Notes: a model not told the origin generated them from the letters alone. Shown: positions 26,540-36,372, counted from the first letter of the stretch. The stretch is DNA of 64,000 bases from Noviherbaspirillum saxi (GCF_003591035.1 NZ_QYUO01000003.1:62001-126000), one strand, 5' to 3'. A program made the numbers and translations.

Positions 26540-28168
26540 ATGGATATGAAGCAGTTGGCCCCATGGAAGGCCGGTGAGCAGGACACGATCAACGCCGTAC
26601 TGCGCCGCGCTGCAGAGCGGCACGGTGATCGCATTTTTCTGGAATTTCTCGGCGACGAATATTCATTCGCCGAAGTCAGCCGCCGTGCCTGCCGGCTTGC
26701 CAATGGCTTGAGCGCGCTGGGAGTCAAGCAAGGCGACACCGTCGTCACTATCCTCGACAACTCGGCCGACGCCGTCTTCATCTGGCTGGCGATCAACAAG
26801 CTCGGTGCGATCAGCGTACCGATTAATACCGCGCTCAAGGGCGAATTCCTGCGACATCAGGTCGGCGACGCCGGCGCCGGCGTCATCATTGCCGAGCATG
26901 ACTATGCAGAGCGCGTTGCCGCCATCGCAGACCGTCTGCCGGAGTTGCGTACGCTGGTCTACCGCGGAGACATGCCGAACCTTCCCGGCTTCAAGCAATC
27001 CATGCTTCCATGGTCTGAAATCCTCAGCACCAATACCGCAGACCAGGACGTCGACGTCAAGCCGCGCGACCTTGCGATGCTGATCTACACCGGCGGCACG
27101 ACCGGTCCCTCGAAGGGCTGCATGATCAGCCATAACTACGCAGTGACGTTTGCGCATCAGATGATCCGCCTGACCGCGCGTACCCAGGATGCGATCACCT
27201 GGACGCCGCTGCCGCTGTTCCACAAGAATGCAGTTTGCTCCACGGTGCTGGTCAATCTCATGATCGGCGCCCGCGTCTCCATCTATACGCGTTTCTCGGT
27301 ATCGAATTTCTGGCCGGAGATCGAACGCACCAAGGCGACCGATGTCGCGATGCTGGCCGCGATGTTCCCGATGATTGCCAAGGCACCGGACAACGATGCG
27401 ATGAAACGCTGCTACGGCCAGCTGTTTGCTGCCTGGGGCGCGCCCTTCCCGCCCGACATCCAGGCGATCTGGAAAGAGCGCTTCGGCGTCAAGCATACGG
27501 TGGCCGGCGGTTTCGGCCTGTCCGAATGTTCGCTGATGACGCTGCTGCCGTTCGGGACGCCGGCGCGTCCGGGCAGTTCGGGCCTGCGCAATGAATGGTT
27601 CGATGTGCGCATCGTCGACGACAACGATGTCGAACTGCCGCCAAATACGCCGGGCGAAATCATTGTGCGTCCACGCATGCCGCACATCATGTTCGAAGGC
27701 TACTGGCGCCGTCCGGAAGATACGCTGAAGGTGATGAAGAATCAGTGGTTCCACACCGGCGACATCGGCATGTTCGACGAGGATGACTATTTCTACTTTG
27801 TCGACCGCAAGAAGGATTACCTGCGTCGCCGAGGGGAAAACATTTCCAGCTTCGAGGTCGAGAATGCATTCCGCGCGCATGAAGCGATCGAGGATGTCGC
27901 CGCCCATGCGGTGCTGGATCCGCTTGGCGAGGACGAACTCAAGGTCACCATAGTACTCAAGGCTGGCGCGCAGCTGGACGCGGAAACCTTGTGCAAATGG
28001 TCGATCGAGCATCTGCCCTACTATGCCGTGCCCCGCTATTTCGAGTTCCGCACCGACTTCCCGCGTAGTCCGGTCGGGCGCATCCTGAAGTACGAGTTGC
28101 GCGATCAGGGCGTCACGCCGACCACCTGGGACCGCGAGAAGGCCGGTATCGTAATCAAGAAGCGTTGA
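26540..28168 (+). CDS. AMP-forming acyl-CoA synthetase (CaiC-like)
   Basis: A 542-residue adenylate-forming ligase. The P-loop IYTGGTTGPSKG lies at ~182-193, the GFGLSE segment and the WFHTGDIG hinge are present, and KKDYLRRRGENIS is the A8 core. The usual C-terminal GK motif reads PVGRILKYELR, with Arg514 where the adenylation lysine normally sits, as seen in some CaiC/FadD-type relatives; activity may still be present but the step is altered. It has AAGGAG before the start. It follows the operator at 26397, divergent from the thiolase. It probably activates the free acid of the substrate or a side-chain intermediate. Confidence 0.88.
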   Translation: MDMKQLAPWKAGEQDTINAVLRRAAERHGDRIFLEFLGDEYSFAEVSRRACRLANGLSALGVKQGDTVVTILDNSADAVFIWLAINKLGAISVPINTALKGEFLRHQVGDAGAGVIIAEHDYAERVAAIADRLPELRTLVYRGDMPNLPGFKQSMLPWSEILSTNTADQDVDVKPRDLAMLIYTGGTTGPSKGCMISHNYAVTFAHQMIRLTARTQDAITWTPLPLFHKNAVCSTVLVNLMIGARVSIYTRFSVSNFWPEIERTKATDVAMLAAMFPMIAKAPDNDAMKRCYGQLFAAWGAPFPPDIQAIWKERFGVKHTVAGGFGLSECSLMTLLPFGTPARPGSSGLRNEWFDVRIVDDNDVELPPNTPGEIIVRPRMPHIMFEGYWRRPEDTLKVMKNQWFHTGDIGMFDEDDYFYFVDRKKDYLRRRGENISSFEVENAFRAHEAIEDVAAHAVLDPLGEDELKVTIVLKAGAQLDAETLCKWSIEHLPYYAVPRYFEFRTDFPRSPVGRILKYELRDQGVTPTTWDREKAGIVIKKR

Positions 28169-28196
28169 AACAGTTCACCGAGAACTGGTCACAACC

Positions 28197-28228
28197 CGGT
28201 AGCGCAGGCAGCCAGCCCTGCGCTACCG
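28197..28228. terminator. Strong hairpin, possible terminator
   Basis: CGGTAGCGCAGG and CCTGCGCTACCG form a perfect 12-bp stem around an 8-base loop, 28 bp after the CoA ligase stop. No T-run follows, so termination would be Rho-assisted, or the element may be a dispersed repeat. It separates the ligase from the hydrolase at 28281. Confidence 0.5.
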
Positions 28229-28280
28229 AATCGTACTAGCCCCGTCACGCCAACCACCCTCGATTCTCCATACCGAACCC

Positions 28281-29138
28281 ATGAGCCACGACATTGCAAA
28301 ACGCACTTTTACCGGTACCGGGAATTACCGGCTGGTGGCCGATGCGGGTGGAGATCCGTCCGCGCCGGCCGTCGTGCTGCTGCATGGCGGCGGTCAGACG
28401 CGCCATTCCTGGGGCAAGGCGCAGCGCGACCTGATCGACACCGGCTATTACGTCGTCTCGGTCGATGCGCGCGGCCACGGCGAATCTGATTGGATCAGCA
28501 ACGGCGATTATTCGCTCGAAGCACAAGTCGGCGATGTAGTCGCAGTGGTCAATTCTATCGGCGGCAAGCCGGCGCTGGTCGGCGCGTCAATGGGCGGCGT
28601 GAACGCATTGATTGCCTGCGGCACGCATCCGGATCTGGCGAGTGCCCTCGTGCTGGTCGACGTCACGCCCCGGCTGGAACCACAGGGTGTGGCCCACATC
28701 CATAATTTCATGTCGGCGAATCCGGACGGGTTCGCCAGCGTCGCCGAAGCCGACGATGCGGTGGCAGCCTACAATCCGACGCGGCCGCGTCCTCGCAATC
28801 TCGATGGCTTGAGCAAGAACTTGCGCCTGCGGGACAACGGTCGCTGGTACTGGCACTGGGATCCGAATTTCATTGCCGGCGACCGCCACCTGAAGCTGGC
28901 ACGCATCGCCGACCGCATGCGAAAGGCAAGTGAAAATATCAAGCTGCCGGCACTGCTTGTGCGCGGTCAGCAAAGCGATGTGGTCAGCCCGGAGGGTGTC
29001 GCAGAATTCCGGACACTGATGCCGCACCTGGAATTCGCCGACATACAAGGCGCAGGACACATGATCGCGGGCGACAGGAACGATGCTTTCAATGCGGCAG
29101 TCCACGACTTTTTGCTGCGCCATCTGCCGCCGGCCTGA
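28281..29138 (+). CDS. Alpha/beta-hydrolase
   Basis: A 285-residue alpha/beta-hydrolase. LLHGGGQTRHSWG supplies the oxyanion loop, ARGHGESD follows, and the nucleophile is Ser103 in GASMGG. The catalytic His is in GAGHMIAGDR. It differs clearly from the pair at 2703/15972 and resembles general esterase/dehalogenase-like hydrolases. Its ATG has only a weak ribosome site and a 112-bp gap after the ligase contains a strong hairpin, so it may be transcribed separately. It ends 15 bp from the convergent MDR reductase. The function is probably hydrolysis of an ester, lactone or thioester. Confidence 0.82.
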   Translation: MSHDIAKRTFTGTGNYRLVADAGGDPSAPAVVLLHGGGQTRHSWGKAQRDLIDTGYYVVSVDARGHGESDWISNGDYSLEAQVGDVVAVVNSIGGKPALVGASMGGVNALIACGTHPDLASALVLVDVTPRLEPQGVAHIHNFMSANPDGFASVAEADDAVAAYNPTRPRPRNLDGLSKNLRLRDNGRWYWHWDPNFIAGDRHLKLARIADRMRKASENIKLPALLVRGQQSDVVSPEGVAEFRTLMPHLEFADIQGAGHMIAGDRNDAFNAAVHDFLLRHLPPA

Positions 29139-29153
29139 GCCTTTACAACGACG

Positions 29154-30140
29154 TCATCCAACCCGTACCAGATGCTTGCCGGTGCCCCGGCCGGCCAGCA
29201 TATCGATGAAAGCCTGCGGCGCATTCCGGATTCCATCGGTCACCGTTTCGCTATGGCGCAATGTATCGCTGCGCAGGCAGGAGGCCAGCTCGCTGGCCGC
29301 GGCATCGAATTCGGCTGCGTAGTCGCTGACATGGAAACCCTGCACGCGAATCGCCTTGTCGAGCAGATTGCGGAAATGCTTCAGGCATACCGGATTTTCA
29401 TCCTGATAGTGCTGGAACAATCCGCACAATGCCACGCGCCCTCCCTTGTTCATTCTCTGCAGCACGGGGTCAAGGGTATTGGCGCCGACGTTTTCAAACA
29501 ATGCATCGATGCCATCCGGCGTCGCCGCAGCGAGAGCCGCAGGAAAGTCGCTGCCGCGATGGTCGACACACGCATCGAAGCGGAGATGTTCACGCACATA
29601 GCGGCATTTCTCCGCGCCGCCGGCAATTCCGATCACACGCGCACCAGCAAGCCGGGCGAGCTGGCCAGCCACACTGCCAACCGGGCCGCTTGCCGCCGAG
29701 ACCACCAGGGTCTCGCCGGCGCGCGGCGCGATGATTTTGCGCACTCCGGCCCAAGCGGTAATGCCTGACGATCCCAGCACTCCGAGCCAGGCCGAAGCTG
29801 CAATGCCGGTCACATCGACGCGGCGCAGTCCGGCGGCATCCAGCACCAGCCGATCCTGCCATGGTGCTTCAGCGAAGACGATGTCCCCGTTATGAAAGTG
29901 GGGCGAAGCCGAGTGCGTCACTTCAGCGATCATCCGTCCCACGATCGCGCCGGCTTGCGGCCCGTCCCAACTGCACATGCGACGCGCCAGGTAGGGATCG
30001 AGCGATAGGTAGCGTGCTCGCAGAAGAACTTCGCCTTGGCAAGGTGCTTTCACTGTCACCTGCTCGACGAGGAAATCCTGCACGCAAAGTTCATGCGCCG
30101 GACGCCTTGTCAGACGGATACGGGTCGCTTCGGCAGTCAT
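29154..30140 (-). CDS. NADP-dependent medium-chain reductase (prostaglandin/LTB4 reductase-like)
   Basis: A 328-residue zinc-free MDR protein. The cofactor motif AASGPVGSVAGQLARLAG and the N-terminal YLSLDPYLARRM are characteristic of the leukotriene B4 dehydrogenase/2-alkenal reductase family, which reduces C=C bonds conjugated to a carbonyl with NADPH. The start at 30140 lies 4 bp after the stop of the upstream SDR, so the longer frame overlapping it was rejected. It is the last of four genes in the operon starting at 33345. It may reduce an enone intermediate. Confidence 0.85.
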   Translation of the reverse strand: MTAEATRIRLTRRPAHELCVQDFLVEQVTVKAPCQGEVLLRARYLSLDPYLARRMCSWDGPQAGAIVGRMIAEVTHSASPHFHNGDIVFAEAPWQDRLVLDAAGLRRVDVTGIAASAWLGVLGSSGITAWAGVRKIIAPRAGETLVVSAASGPVGSVAGQLARLAGARVIGIAGGAEKCRYVREHLRFDACVDHRGSDFPAALAAATPDGIDALFENVGANTLDPVLQRMNKGGRVALCGLFQHYQDENPVCLKHFRNLLDKAIRVQGFHVSDYAAEFDAAASELASCLRSDTLRHSETVTDGIRNAPQAFIDMLAGRGTGKHLVRVG

Positions 30141-30144
30141 CGCC

Positions 30145-30939
30145 TTACCAGGCCGAGCGATGAAGCCCGCCATCCACCGCAATCAGATTGCCAGTGATGT
30201 AAGACGCCTGTGCCGAGCAGAGAAACACCGCAAGCGACGCCATCTCCTCGGGCTTGCCCGGACGGCCGACGGGAATCAGGCCTTTTAGCATCTGCATTGC
30301 GCCTTCGCGGGTGATCCCTTTCTCTTCCGCCACGTGATCGAGATAGGCATACATCCGCTCGCTGCCGATCCACCCTGTAGCCAGCGTATTGACCGTGATA
30401 CCGTACTGGCTGAACTCGTTGGCAAGCGACTTGTTCAAGGACACGACCGATGCACGCGCGGTATTGGCAAGAATGTGCTTCAGTTCCGACGGCGGTTCCT
30501 TCGCCGCGCCGCTGCCGATCGTCACCAGCCGTCCCCAGCCACGCTCCTTCATTTGCGGCAGGGTAGCGCGTGCAAGAAAGATCACGCTCAGCGCGAGGTC
30601 GCGGAAAGCATCGACGAAATCCTCGCCGCTGTGATCGAAGAAGTCGCCGGGTCCCGGACCATGAACATTGGTGATCACGATATCCGGCGCGCCGTAGGCG
30701 TCGCGCGCGGCCTGCACCGCGCCCAATACGCCACTCTCGCTGGTCAGATCGGCCGAGATGCCGGTTGCTTCGCCGCCTGCCGCCCTGATTGCCTTGACTG
30801 TCTCGTCAATCGCTTCCTGACCGCGGGCGGCGACGATAACCTTGCAACCGTCGCGTGCCAGCATTTCGGCGCACTGGCGCCCGATGCCTTTGCTGCCGCC
30901 TGATACGAAAGCTACTTTTCCTGCAATGCCCAAATCCAT
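30145..30939 (-). CDS. Atypical short-chain dehydrogenase (no Tyr-xxx-Lys)
   Basis: A 264-residue SDR-fold protein with an intact cofactor motif (SGGSKGIG at 13-20) and a C-terminal GNLIAVDGG. NNAG is replaced by NVHG, and the region of the catalytic Tyr-xxx-Lys reads HILANTARASVVSL, so the Tyr is absent. A known SDR subgroup (FabG-like, lacking the canonical active site) shows the same N-x2-R pattern. It may use another residue or act by binding the cofactor. It has AAGGAG before the start. It lies between the acyl-CoA dehydrogenase pair and the MDR reductase. Confidence 0.8.
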   Translation of the reverse strand: MDLGIAGKVAFVSGGSKGIGRQCAEMLARDGCKVIVAARGQEAIDETVKAIRAAGGEATGISADLTSESGVLGAVQAARDAYGAPDIVITNVHGPGPGDFFDHSGEDFVDAFRDLALSVIFLARATLPQMKERGWGRLVTIGSGAAKEPPSELKHILANTARASVVSLNKSLANEFSQYGITVNTLATGWIGSERMYAYLDHVAEEKGITREGAMQMLKGLIPVGRPGKPEEMASLAVFLCSAQASYITGNLIAVDGGLHRSAW

Positions 30940-31010
30940 GATGGTCTCCTTGATGTTGTTGCGTTATTGGATTACTGCTATTGCTACTTGGACGTTTTAA
31001 TATCTGTTGC

Positions 31011-32210
31011 TCAAGCCGCCTTGCGCGGCTCCGACGGCATCTGCAGCACCGCCTTGGCGAGAATGTCGCGCTGCACTTCATTGGCGCCCGCATAAATGGT
31101 CACCGGACGCGCCATCATCAGCTGCCAGTGCAGATCGGTCAGCATGCTGCCGATCTGCACGTCGCCCATCACGCCGCCATACTCGGATGCGATCTCGACG
31201 TTGAATTCGGTAATTCTCTGCAGCAGTTCGGAGATGTATACCTTGAGCACCGATACTTCCGGCCCCGGCTGCTGCTCCTTCTCGGCAATGCTGTTGCAGA
31301 TGTCCGCGTACAGCAGGCGATAGTCGTGCAGGTCCGCCTGCAGCGCTGCCAGGCGGTCCGTCACCCCGACGTCCGCCGCGAAGCCGATCTCGGTCACCAG
31401 GCTTTCGGCAAGTTCCAGCGCCTTGGCGGCCAGCGCGGGACTACCGAGCCAGACGCGTTCATGTCCGAGCAAGGCCTTGGCCACATTCCAGCCCTGATCC
31501 AGTTCGCCGACAAGATTGTCCGCCGATACCCGCACCGCATCGAAGAACACCTCGCAGAATTCATCCTCGCCTGCGATGTTGGGAATAGGCCGGATCGTCA
31601 CGCCCGGCGCTTTCAGGTCGATCAGCAGGAAGCTGATGCCCTGCTGCTTTTTTTCATAGCGTCCAGTGCGCACCAGCGTAAAGATATGCGTGCCCTCGGT
31701 CGCATGCGTAGTCCAGATCTTTTGTCCGCTTACCACGAAGCTGTCGCCGTCGCGTACCGCTTGCGTGCGCAGACTGGCCAGATCGGAACCTGCGCCGGGT
31801 TCGGAATAGCCCTGGCACCAGACGTCATCGCAGTCCAGAATGCGCGGAAGGTAATATCTGCGCTGTTCTTCCGTGCCGCAATGGATCAGCGTCGGGCCGA
31901 GTTGGGTCTCGCCATTGTCGATGATGCGCGCCACGCCGATGCGTTCGGTTTCCTGGTAATAGATAAGCTGCTTGCGAAAGCTCAGCCCCATGCCGCCATA
32001 TTCGCGCGGCCAGGCCGGTGCTCGCCAGCCATGTTCATTCAGCAGGCGCAGCCAGTACCTCAGGTCTTCCCCGCGCAGGCGCAGGAATGGCCGGCGGTGG
32101 TCCTGTCGCCACTCTTGCGGATAGTGTTGTTCCAGCCAGGTTCGAAAGCGCAGACGGAATGCCTCGTCCGGCATTTCGGCAAGCGCCTGCCGCTCTATCA
32201 GGTCAAGCAT
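31011..32210 (-). CDS. Acyl-CoA dehydrogenase, large-type subunit
   Basis: A 399-residue acyl-CoA dehydrogenase. Motifs include AWPREYGGMGLS, GYSEPGAGSDLASL (flavin/substrate region) and the C-terminal IYAGANEVQRDILAKAVL. It overlaps the following upstream partner (32203-33345) by 8 bp, a pattern repeated for other pairs in the window. In steroid-degrading bacteria such pairs form alpha2-beta2 dehydrogenases. It would introduce the 2,3 double bond in an acyl-CoA. The C-terminus and length match the full-length partners at 53705, 54958 and 62540. Confidence 0.88.
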   Translation of the reverse strand: MLDLIERQALAEMPDEAFRLRFRTWLEQHYPQEWRQDHRRPFLRLRGEDLRYWLRLLNEHGWRAPAWPREYGGMGLSFRKQLIYYQETERIGVARIIDNGETQLGPTLIHCGTEEQRRYYLPRILDCDDVWCQGYSEPGAGSDLASLRTQAVRDGDSFVVSGQKIWTTHATEGTHIFTLVRTGRYEKKQQGISFLLIDLKAPGVTIRPIPNIAGEDEFCEVFFDAVRVSADNLVGELDQGWNVAKALLGHERVWLGSPALAAKALELAESLVTEIGFAADVGVTDRLAALQADLHDYRLLYADICNSIAEKEQQPGPEVSVLKVYISELLQRITEFNVEIASEYGGVMGDVQIGSMLTDLHWQLMMARPVTIYAGANEVQRDILAKAVLQMPSEPRKAA

Positions 32211-33345
32211 GCGATTCCTCCAATTTCGTGGTCATCAAGCGTGGGTCAGCAAATAGCCGGCGGTGCTGCAGCGCATTGCCCAGGTAAGATGCGGCGTGCA
32301 TCGCCGCCCGAAGATAGAACCCGACATCGACTTCTTCGGCAAAACCCATCGCGCCATGCATCTGTACCGACTGTCGCGCCACCTTCATGGCTGCATCGCC
32401 ACAGCGCGCCTTTGCGGCACTGATGGCGGCTTCCGTTGCTGGATCGTCTGGTCTGGTCTCCCACAAGCGCAGAGCGTTGCGCCAGCTCGAACCGGCAAGC
32501 AGCGTGTCGATGTGCAGATCGACGCAGCGATGCTGGATGGTCTGGAAACTGCCGATGGCGCGGCCGAACTGGATGCGTTCATTCACATACCGGATATTCT
32601 TTTCAAGGCAGCCTGAGGCCAACCCGGCAAGTTGCGCAGAGAGCACGATGCGTCCGGCGGCAAGTGCGTTGCGTACCGCAGCGCTCGCCGCTGGCCCCTG
32701 CAATACCGGCTGCTCCTGCCATAACGGCGCCTCATTGAAAGTGACGGTGGCAATGCTGCCCAAGCCCGCAGCGGCCTGCTCGACGGTCACGCCGTCGGCG
32801 TCGCAGGCGACCGCAACCACCGCTGGCCCCTCCGGGGTGGACACAGTGACCAGCAGAATCGAATCGTTCTCTACCGCGGGCACAAAAATCTTCTTGCCGG
32901 ATACTCTGCCGTTGCGCAGCACCGTTGCCGCATCGCCGGCTTGCATTTGGCCCGCCTGTTCCTGCCATGCCAGCGCGAGGAGCCGTTCGCCGCCGATCAC
33001 CAGCGAGGCCAAGGATTCGCAAGCGGATTCTCCACCTGCATCAAGGCCGGCCCGGAGAATCTCGGACGGCATGCATACTGCGCCAGCGAAATGCGGCGAG
33101 AACAGCGTTCGACCGAAAACTTCCGCCAGCACGGTTGCTCCCTGCAATCCGAGGCCGGAGCCGCCGACCGATTCGGGGAGGCATAAGCCGAGCCACCCTA
33201 TGTCAGCCATCTCGTTCCAGAGTTTTCTATCGACCGGTCGCGGCTTGAGGGAATTCTCCTGCAGCAGACTTGCGTCGTAGCGTCCCTCGATGAAGCCGAC
33301 TGCGGCGTCGCGGAGCATAACCGCGACATCGTCCATATCCTCCAT
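32203..33345 (-). CDS. Acyl-CoA dehydrogenase, small-type subunit
   Basis: A 380-residue acyl-CoA dehydrogenase-like protein with a less conserved middle. LPESVGGSGLGLQG and RIQFGRAIGSFQTIQHRCVD are recognised, while a C-terminal KVARQSVQMHGAMGFAEEVDVG replaces the GGxNE motif of the large type. Three in-frame Met codons lie within six codons; the one at 33345 has the best spacing to GGAGG, the first (33351) being one base from it. It overlaps the large subunit. It is the first gene of the operon, with the operator at 33404 in its promoter. Confidence 0.85.
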   Translation of the reverse strand: MEDMDDVAVMLRDAAVGFIEGRYDASLLQENSLKPRPVDRKLWNEMADIGWLGLCLPESVGGSGLGLQGATVLAEVFGRTLFSPHFAGAVCMPSEILRAGLDAGGESACESLASLVIGGERLLALAWQEQAGQMQAGDAATVLRNGRVSGKKIFVPAVENDSILLVTVSTPEGPAVVAVACDADGVTVEQAAAGLGSIATVTFNEAPLWQEQPVLQGPAASAAVRNALAAGRIVLSAQLAGLASGCLEKNIRYVNERIQFGRAIGSFQTIQHRCVDLHIDTLLAGSSWRNALRLWETRPDDPATEAAISAAKARCGDAAMKVARQSVQMHGAMGFAEEVDVGFYLRAAMHAASYLGNALQHRRLFADPRLMTTKLEESHA

Positions 33346-33403
33346 GCACATTCCTCCAGTATCGCGAGCAAAGCCGTTATCCCCGATGACACCAACCGCT
33401 CAT

Positions 33404-33422
33404 AACTGACACTATATCATTT
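33404..33422. promoter_or_regulatory. 19-bp regulon operator, site 5
   Basis: The sequence AACTGACACTATATCATTT has a perfect left arm and a degenerate right arm. It lies 59 bp upstream of the acyl-CoA dehydrogenase pair and 164 bp upstream of the divergent MFS gene. Confidence 0.55.
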
Positions 33423-33585
33423 ATTGATTTTCTGTGGCATGATTCATCCAACCGCAAGCGCATTGCTCGAAGAAGCGGCGACGGGATGTCGTTGAAGACT
33501 TGCAGCTGCCAAGAAAACAATTCGGAAAAGGGGCAACATGCTGCCTTCACCCATGACTGTTCATTGCATTTAGGAGACGCTGCAG

Positions 33586-34887
33586 ATGAAACTGAACGAT
33601 ACGATAGTCGCCGGCAGCGCCAAGGCGCCGGCAACCGAAGAGGCGGTACCGGCATCAAGCTGGTATGCACTTGCCATTCTCACATTGATCTATTCCTGCC
33701 ACTTCCTCGACCGCACCATGATTTCGATCATCGTCGAGCCGGTGCGCGCGGAATTCAAATTAAGCGACAGCCAGCTTGGACTATTGACCGGACTGGCCTA
33801 TGGCGCAACGTTTGCGCTGGCCGGCATTCCGATCGGTCTGTTGATCGACCGGGTCAACCGTATCCGCCTGATGGCGGTGCTGGTAACCATCTGGAGCGCC
33901 ATGACGGCGCTTTCGGGTTTGGCGCAGAGTTATATCCAGCTGCTGCTGGCGCGCATGGGCGTAGGCGCATCGGAAGCCGGCGGATCGCCGACCAGCCTTT
34001 CGCTCATTTCGGATTTCTTCCCTGCCAGCCGGCGCTCGACTGCGGTCGGATGCTTCTTCCTGAGCAATGCCATCGGCGCCACGCTCAGCATTTTCATCGG
34101 CGGCTTCATCACGGCGAAATACGGATGGCGTGCTGCCATGCTGGTGGCCGGCTTGCCCGGCATCGCGCTGGCCGTGGTACTGATACTGACCGTACGCAAT
34201 CCAAAGCGCGGCGCAACCGATACAGGTGAAGTCCAGCAAAAGGCCGCGACCCTGAAGGAAGTTGCCGGTTACCTGTCTCGCAACAGCGCGATGCTGCATT
34301 TGCTGGCCGGCATTTCGATCATTACCGCCGCGATTGCTACACTCGGAGCCTGGCTACCGTCGTTCGGCATGCGTTTCCATGGTTTGAGCATTAAGGAGGC
34401 CGGCATGGTGTCGGCACTGGCCGGAGGTTTCTTCGCCGCGGCCGGTTCGGTGGTCGGTGGATTACTGAGCGACAGGCTGGGCAAGAAGCATCCCCGACGC
34501 CGCATCGATCTCTGTTTCTTTATCTGCTTCGCCACCCTGCTTCTCGCGGTCGGCGGCACGCTGGTGTCGAAGACGCCCGTCGCGATCGGCATGATGTGCT
34601 TCGCGATGTTGGTGTCATTTGCAACATTTCCGGCATCGTTCGGCAGCATGCTGAGTCTTGCCGCGCCCAACATGCGGGGCGTCACATCGGCGACAATGCA
34701 GGTGTGCACCAATCTGGTCGGCTACGGTCTTGGCCCTTTCATGGTCGGCGTCCTCAGCGACCTCTATGGCGGCGATCAATCGCTGCGCTACGCGATGGCG
34801 ACCGTGATGTGCATCTGCTGCCCATGGGCGGCCCTCCACTTCGCGCTGTCGGCGCGGGCGCGGGGCAGAATGGCAGTCGGCGCCTGA
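33586..34887 (+). CDS. MFS transporter
   Basis: A 433-residue, 12-helix major facilitator protein. Hydrophobic segments begin at ~28 ([16 protein letters not shown]), and the A motif reads [17 protein letters not shown]. The family resembles spinster-like/organic-acid transporters. The C-terminus is basic ([11 protein letters not shown]). It has a GGAGA ribosome site. It is divergent from the acyl-CoA dehydrogenase pair across the operator at 33404 and is followed after 47 bp by the rubredoxin gene. It may import the substrate or a degradation product, or export one; direction cannot be told. Confidence 0.85.
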   Translation: MKLNDTIVAGSAKAPATEEAVPASSWYALAILTLIYSCHFLDRTMISIIVEPVRAEFKLSDSQLGLLTGLAYGATFALAGIPIGLLIDRVNRIRLMAVLVTIWSAMTALSGLAQSYIQLLLARMGVGASEAGGSPTSLSLISDFFPASRRSTAVGCFFLSNAIGATLSIFIGGFITAKYGWRAAMLVAGLPGIALAVVLILTVRNPKRGATDTGEVQQKAATLKEVAGYLSRNSAMLHLLAGISIITAAIATLGAWLPSFGMRFHGLSIKEAGMVSALAGGFFAAAGSVVGGLLSDRLGKKHPRRRIDLCFFICFATLLLAVGGTLVSKTPVAIGMMCFAMLVSFATFPASFGSMLSLAAPNMRGVTSATMQVCTNLVGYGLGPFMVGVLSDLYGGDQSLRYAMATVMCICCPWAALHFALSARARGRMAVGA

Positions 34888-34934
34888 AGCGCGATATCAA
34901 TCATCTTTACAAAGTATTATCGAAGGAGAGCGCA

Positions 34935-35102
34935 GTGAAGAAGTGGCAATGCTTTTTTTGCGGATTTTTTTACGACGAAGAGTTAGGGTTTCCGAATGAG
35001 GGCATTCCAGCGGGAACGCGCTGGGAGGATATCCCTGAGGATTGGATTTGCCCGGAATGCGGCGCAGCCAAGAATGACTTTGCAATGATCGAGGTCGCAT
35101 GA
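34935..35102 (+). CDS. Rubredoxin
   Basis: A 55-residue rubredoxin. Four Cys ligands are present as CFFCG near the N-terminus and CPECG near residue 40, with the conserved WEDIPEDW between them. The start is GTG at 34935, with AAGGAG eight bases upstream; no in-frame ATG is available. Its stop overlaps the ATG of the reductase (ATGA), forming a tight electron-transfer pair. Rubredoxins usually feed electrons to AlkB-type or di-iron enzymes. No AlkB or P450 lies in the window; a putative di-iron protein is encoded at 37112. Confidence 0.93.
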   Translation: MKKWQCFFCGFFYDEELGFPNEGIPAGTRWEDIPEDWICPECGAAKNDFAMIEVA

Positions 35103-36355
35103 GCGCCGATACTGCGGCAGTCGTTGTAGTCGGTGCCGGTCATGCCGGCGCCGAGGCAGCGACCGCGGTCCGTCAGGCCGGCCATGTCGGCCGCATTGTG
35201 CTGGTCGGCGACGAACCACGCCTGCCCTATCACCGTCCGCCCCTTTCCAAGGCGTATCTGGCCGGCACAACGACGCTGGAAGCACTTCTGCTCAAGCAAC
35301 AGACAGTCTATGACAAGGCCGAAGTCGAGCTGCGTACGGGTGTCAAAGTCGAGCGCATTGAGCGCGAAAACAAGCGCATGGTCCTGTCGGACAGGACGAC
35401 GCTCGCTTATTCGCGCGCAATACTTGCCACCGGCAGTCGCCCCCGGCCCTTGCTTGCGGTGGGACTCGACGCGGGCAATATTCCCTCCAACCTTTGCTAC
35501 CTCCGCACGACAGACGATGTGGAGCGTATGCGCGGACGTTTTGTCGAAGGCGCGCGCCTGCTGATCATCGGTGCCGGCTATATCGGTCTTGAAGTCGCCG
35601 CAGTCGCGCGCAAGGCTGGACTGCATGTCACCGTGCTGGAAGCGCAGCCGCGTGTCCTGGCGCGCGTAGCGGCTCCTTCAGTTTCCGCATTTTTTGAATC
35701 GCTGCACCGAGAGGCCGGCGTCGACATCCGTGTCGGCGCGAATATTGAGAGCATCACGCTCAACGCCGCCGGCGACGTCGAAGCTGTGATAACGAACGAC
35801 GGCACACAGATCGAAGCGGATCTGGTACTCGCCGGCATCGGCGTGATTCCGAATGTCGAGCTTGCCTCCGGAGCCGGGCTGGTTGTGGACAATGGCATTG
35901 TCGTCAACCAGTTCACGCAGAGCTCGGACCCTGACATCCTTGCCATCGGCGACTGCTCGAATCATCCGAATCCGATTTATGGCCGCCGAATTCGTCTCGA
36001 ATCGGTGCCGAACGCTCTGGAGCAGGCGCGTATTGCAGCAGCATTCATTTGCGGCAAGCCGCAGGCGTATGCATCCGTGCCATGGTTCTGGTCCGATCAG
36101 TATGATGTGAAGCTGCAAATGGCCGGATTGTCGCAGGGTTACGACCTTGCGATCACGCGCGGTTCGCCGGCGAGCAAATCCTTCACTACTTTCTATTTAC
36201 AGAACGGCATCGTCATTTCGGCCGACTGCGTCAACCGCGCGCCGGAATTCATGCTGGTCAAAAAACTGGTTGCCTCCCGCCGCCCAATCGATCCGGCGCT
36301 GCTGGCGGACGAGAGCGTGACATTGAAGTCGCTGGCGGAAGCGGCGGCGGTTTAG
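35099..36355 (+). CDS. FAD-dependent rubredoxin/ferredoxin reductase
   Basis: A 418-residue reductase. The FAD dinucleotide motif [10 protein letters not shown] lies near residue 10, the NAD(P)H motif [10 protein letters not shown] near residue 160, and the FAD-ring motif AIGDCSNHP near residue 283. This two-Rossmann layout is shared by rubredoxin reductase and oxygenase-coupled ferredoxin reductases (BphA4-like). It moves electrons from NAD(P)H to the rubredoxin with which it overlaps. It may also serve the Rieske oxygenase at 18097, which lacks its own reductase. Confidence 0.9.
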   Translation: MSADTAAVVVVGAGHAGAEAATAVRQAGHVGRIVLVGDEPRLPYHRPPLSKAYLAGTTTLEALLLKQQTVYDKAEVELRTGVKVERIERENKRMVLSDRTTLAYSRAILATGSRPRPLLAVGLDAGNIPSNLCYLRTTDDVERMRGRFVEGARLLIIGAGYIGLEVAAVARKAGLHVTVLEAQPRVLARVAAPSVSAFFESLHREAGVDIRVGANIESITLNAAGDVEAVITNDGTQIEADLVLAGIGVIPNVELASGAGLVVDNGIVVNQFTQSSDPDILAIGDCSNHPNPIYGRRIRLESVPNALEQARIAAAFICGKPQAYASVPWFWSDQYDVKLQMAGLSQGYDLAITRGSPASKSFTTFYLQNGIVISADCVNRAPEFMLVKKLVASRRPIDPALLADESVTLKSLAEAAAV

Positions 36356-36372
36356 TAAGAGAAAATCAATGA

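Noticed and set aside
26663..28012. 449-codon frame on the minus strand
   Set aside because: Antisense shadow of the CoA ligase at 26540; no ribosome site or motif.
30981..32423. 480-codon frame on the + strand
   Set aside because: Antisense to the acyl-CoA dehydrogenases, with shadow composition and no family match.
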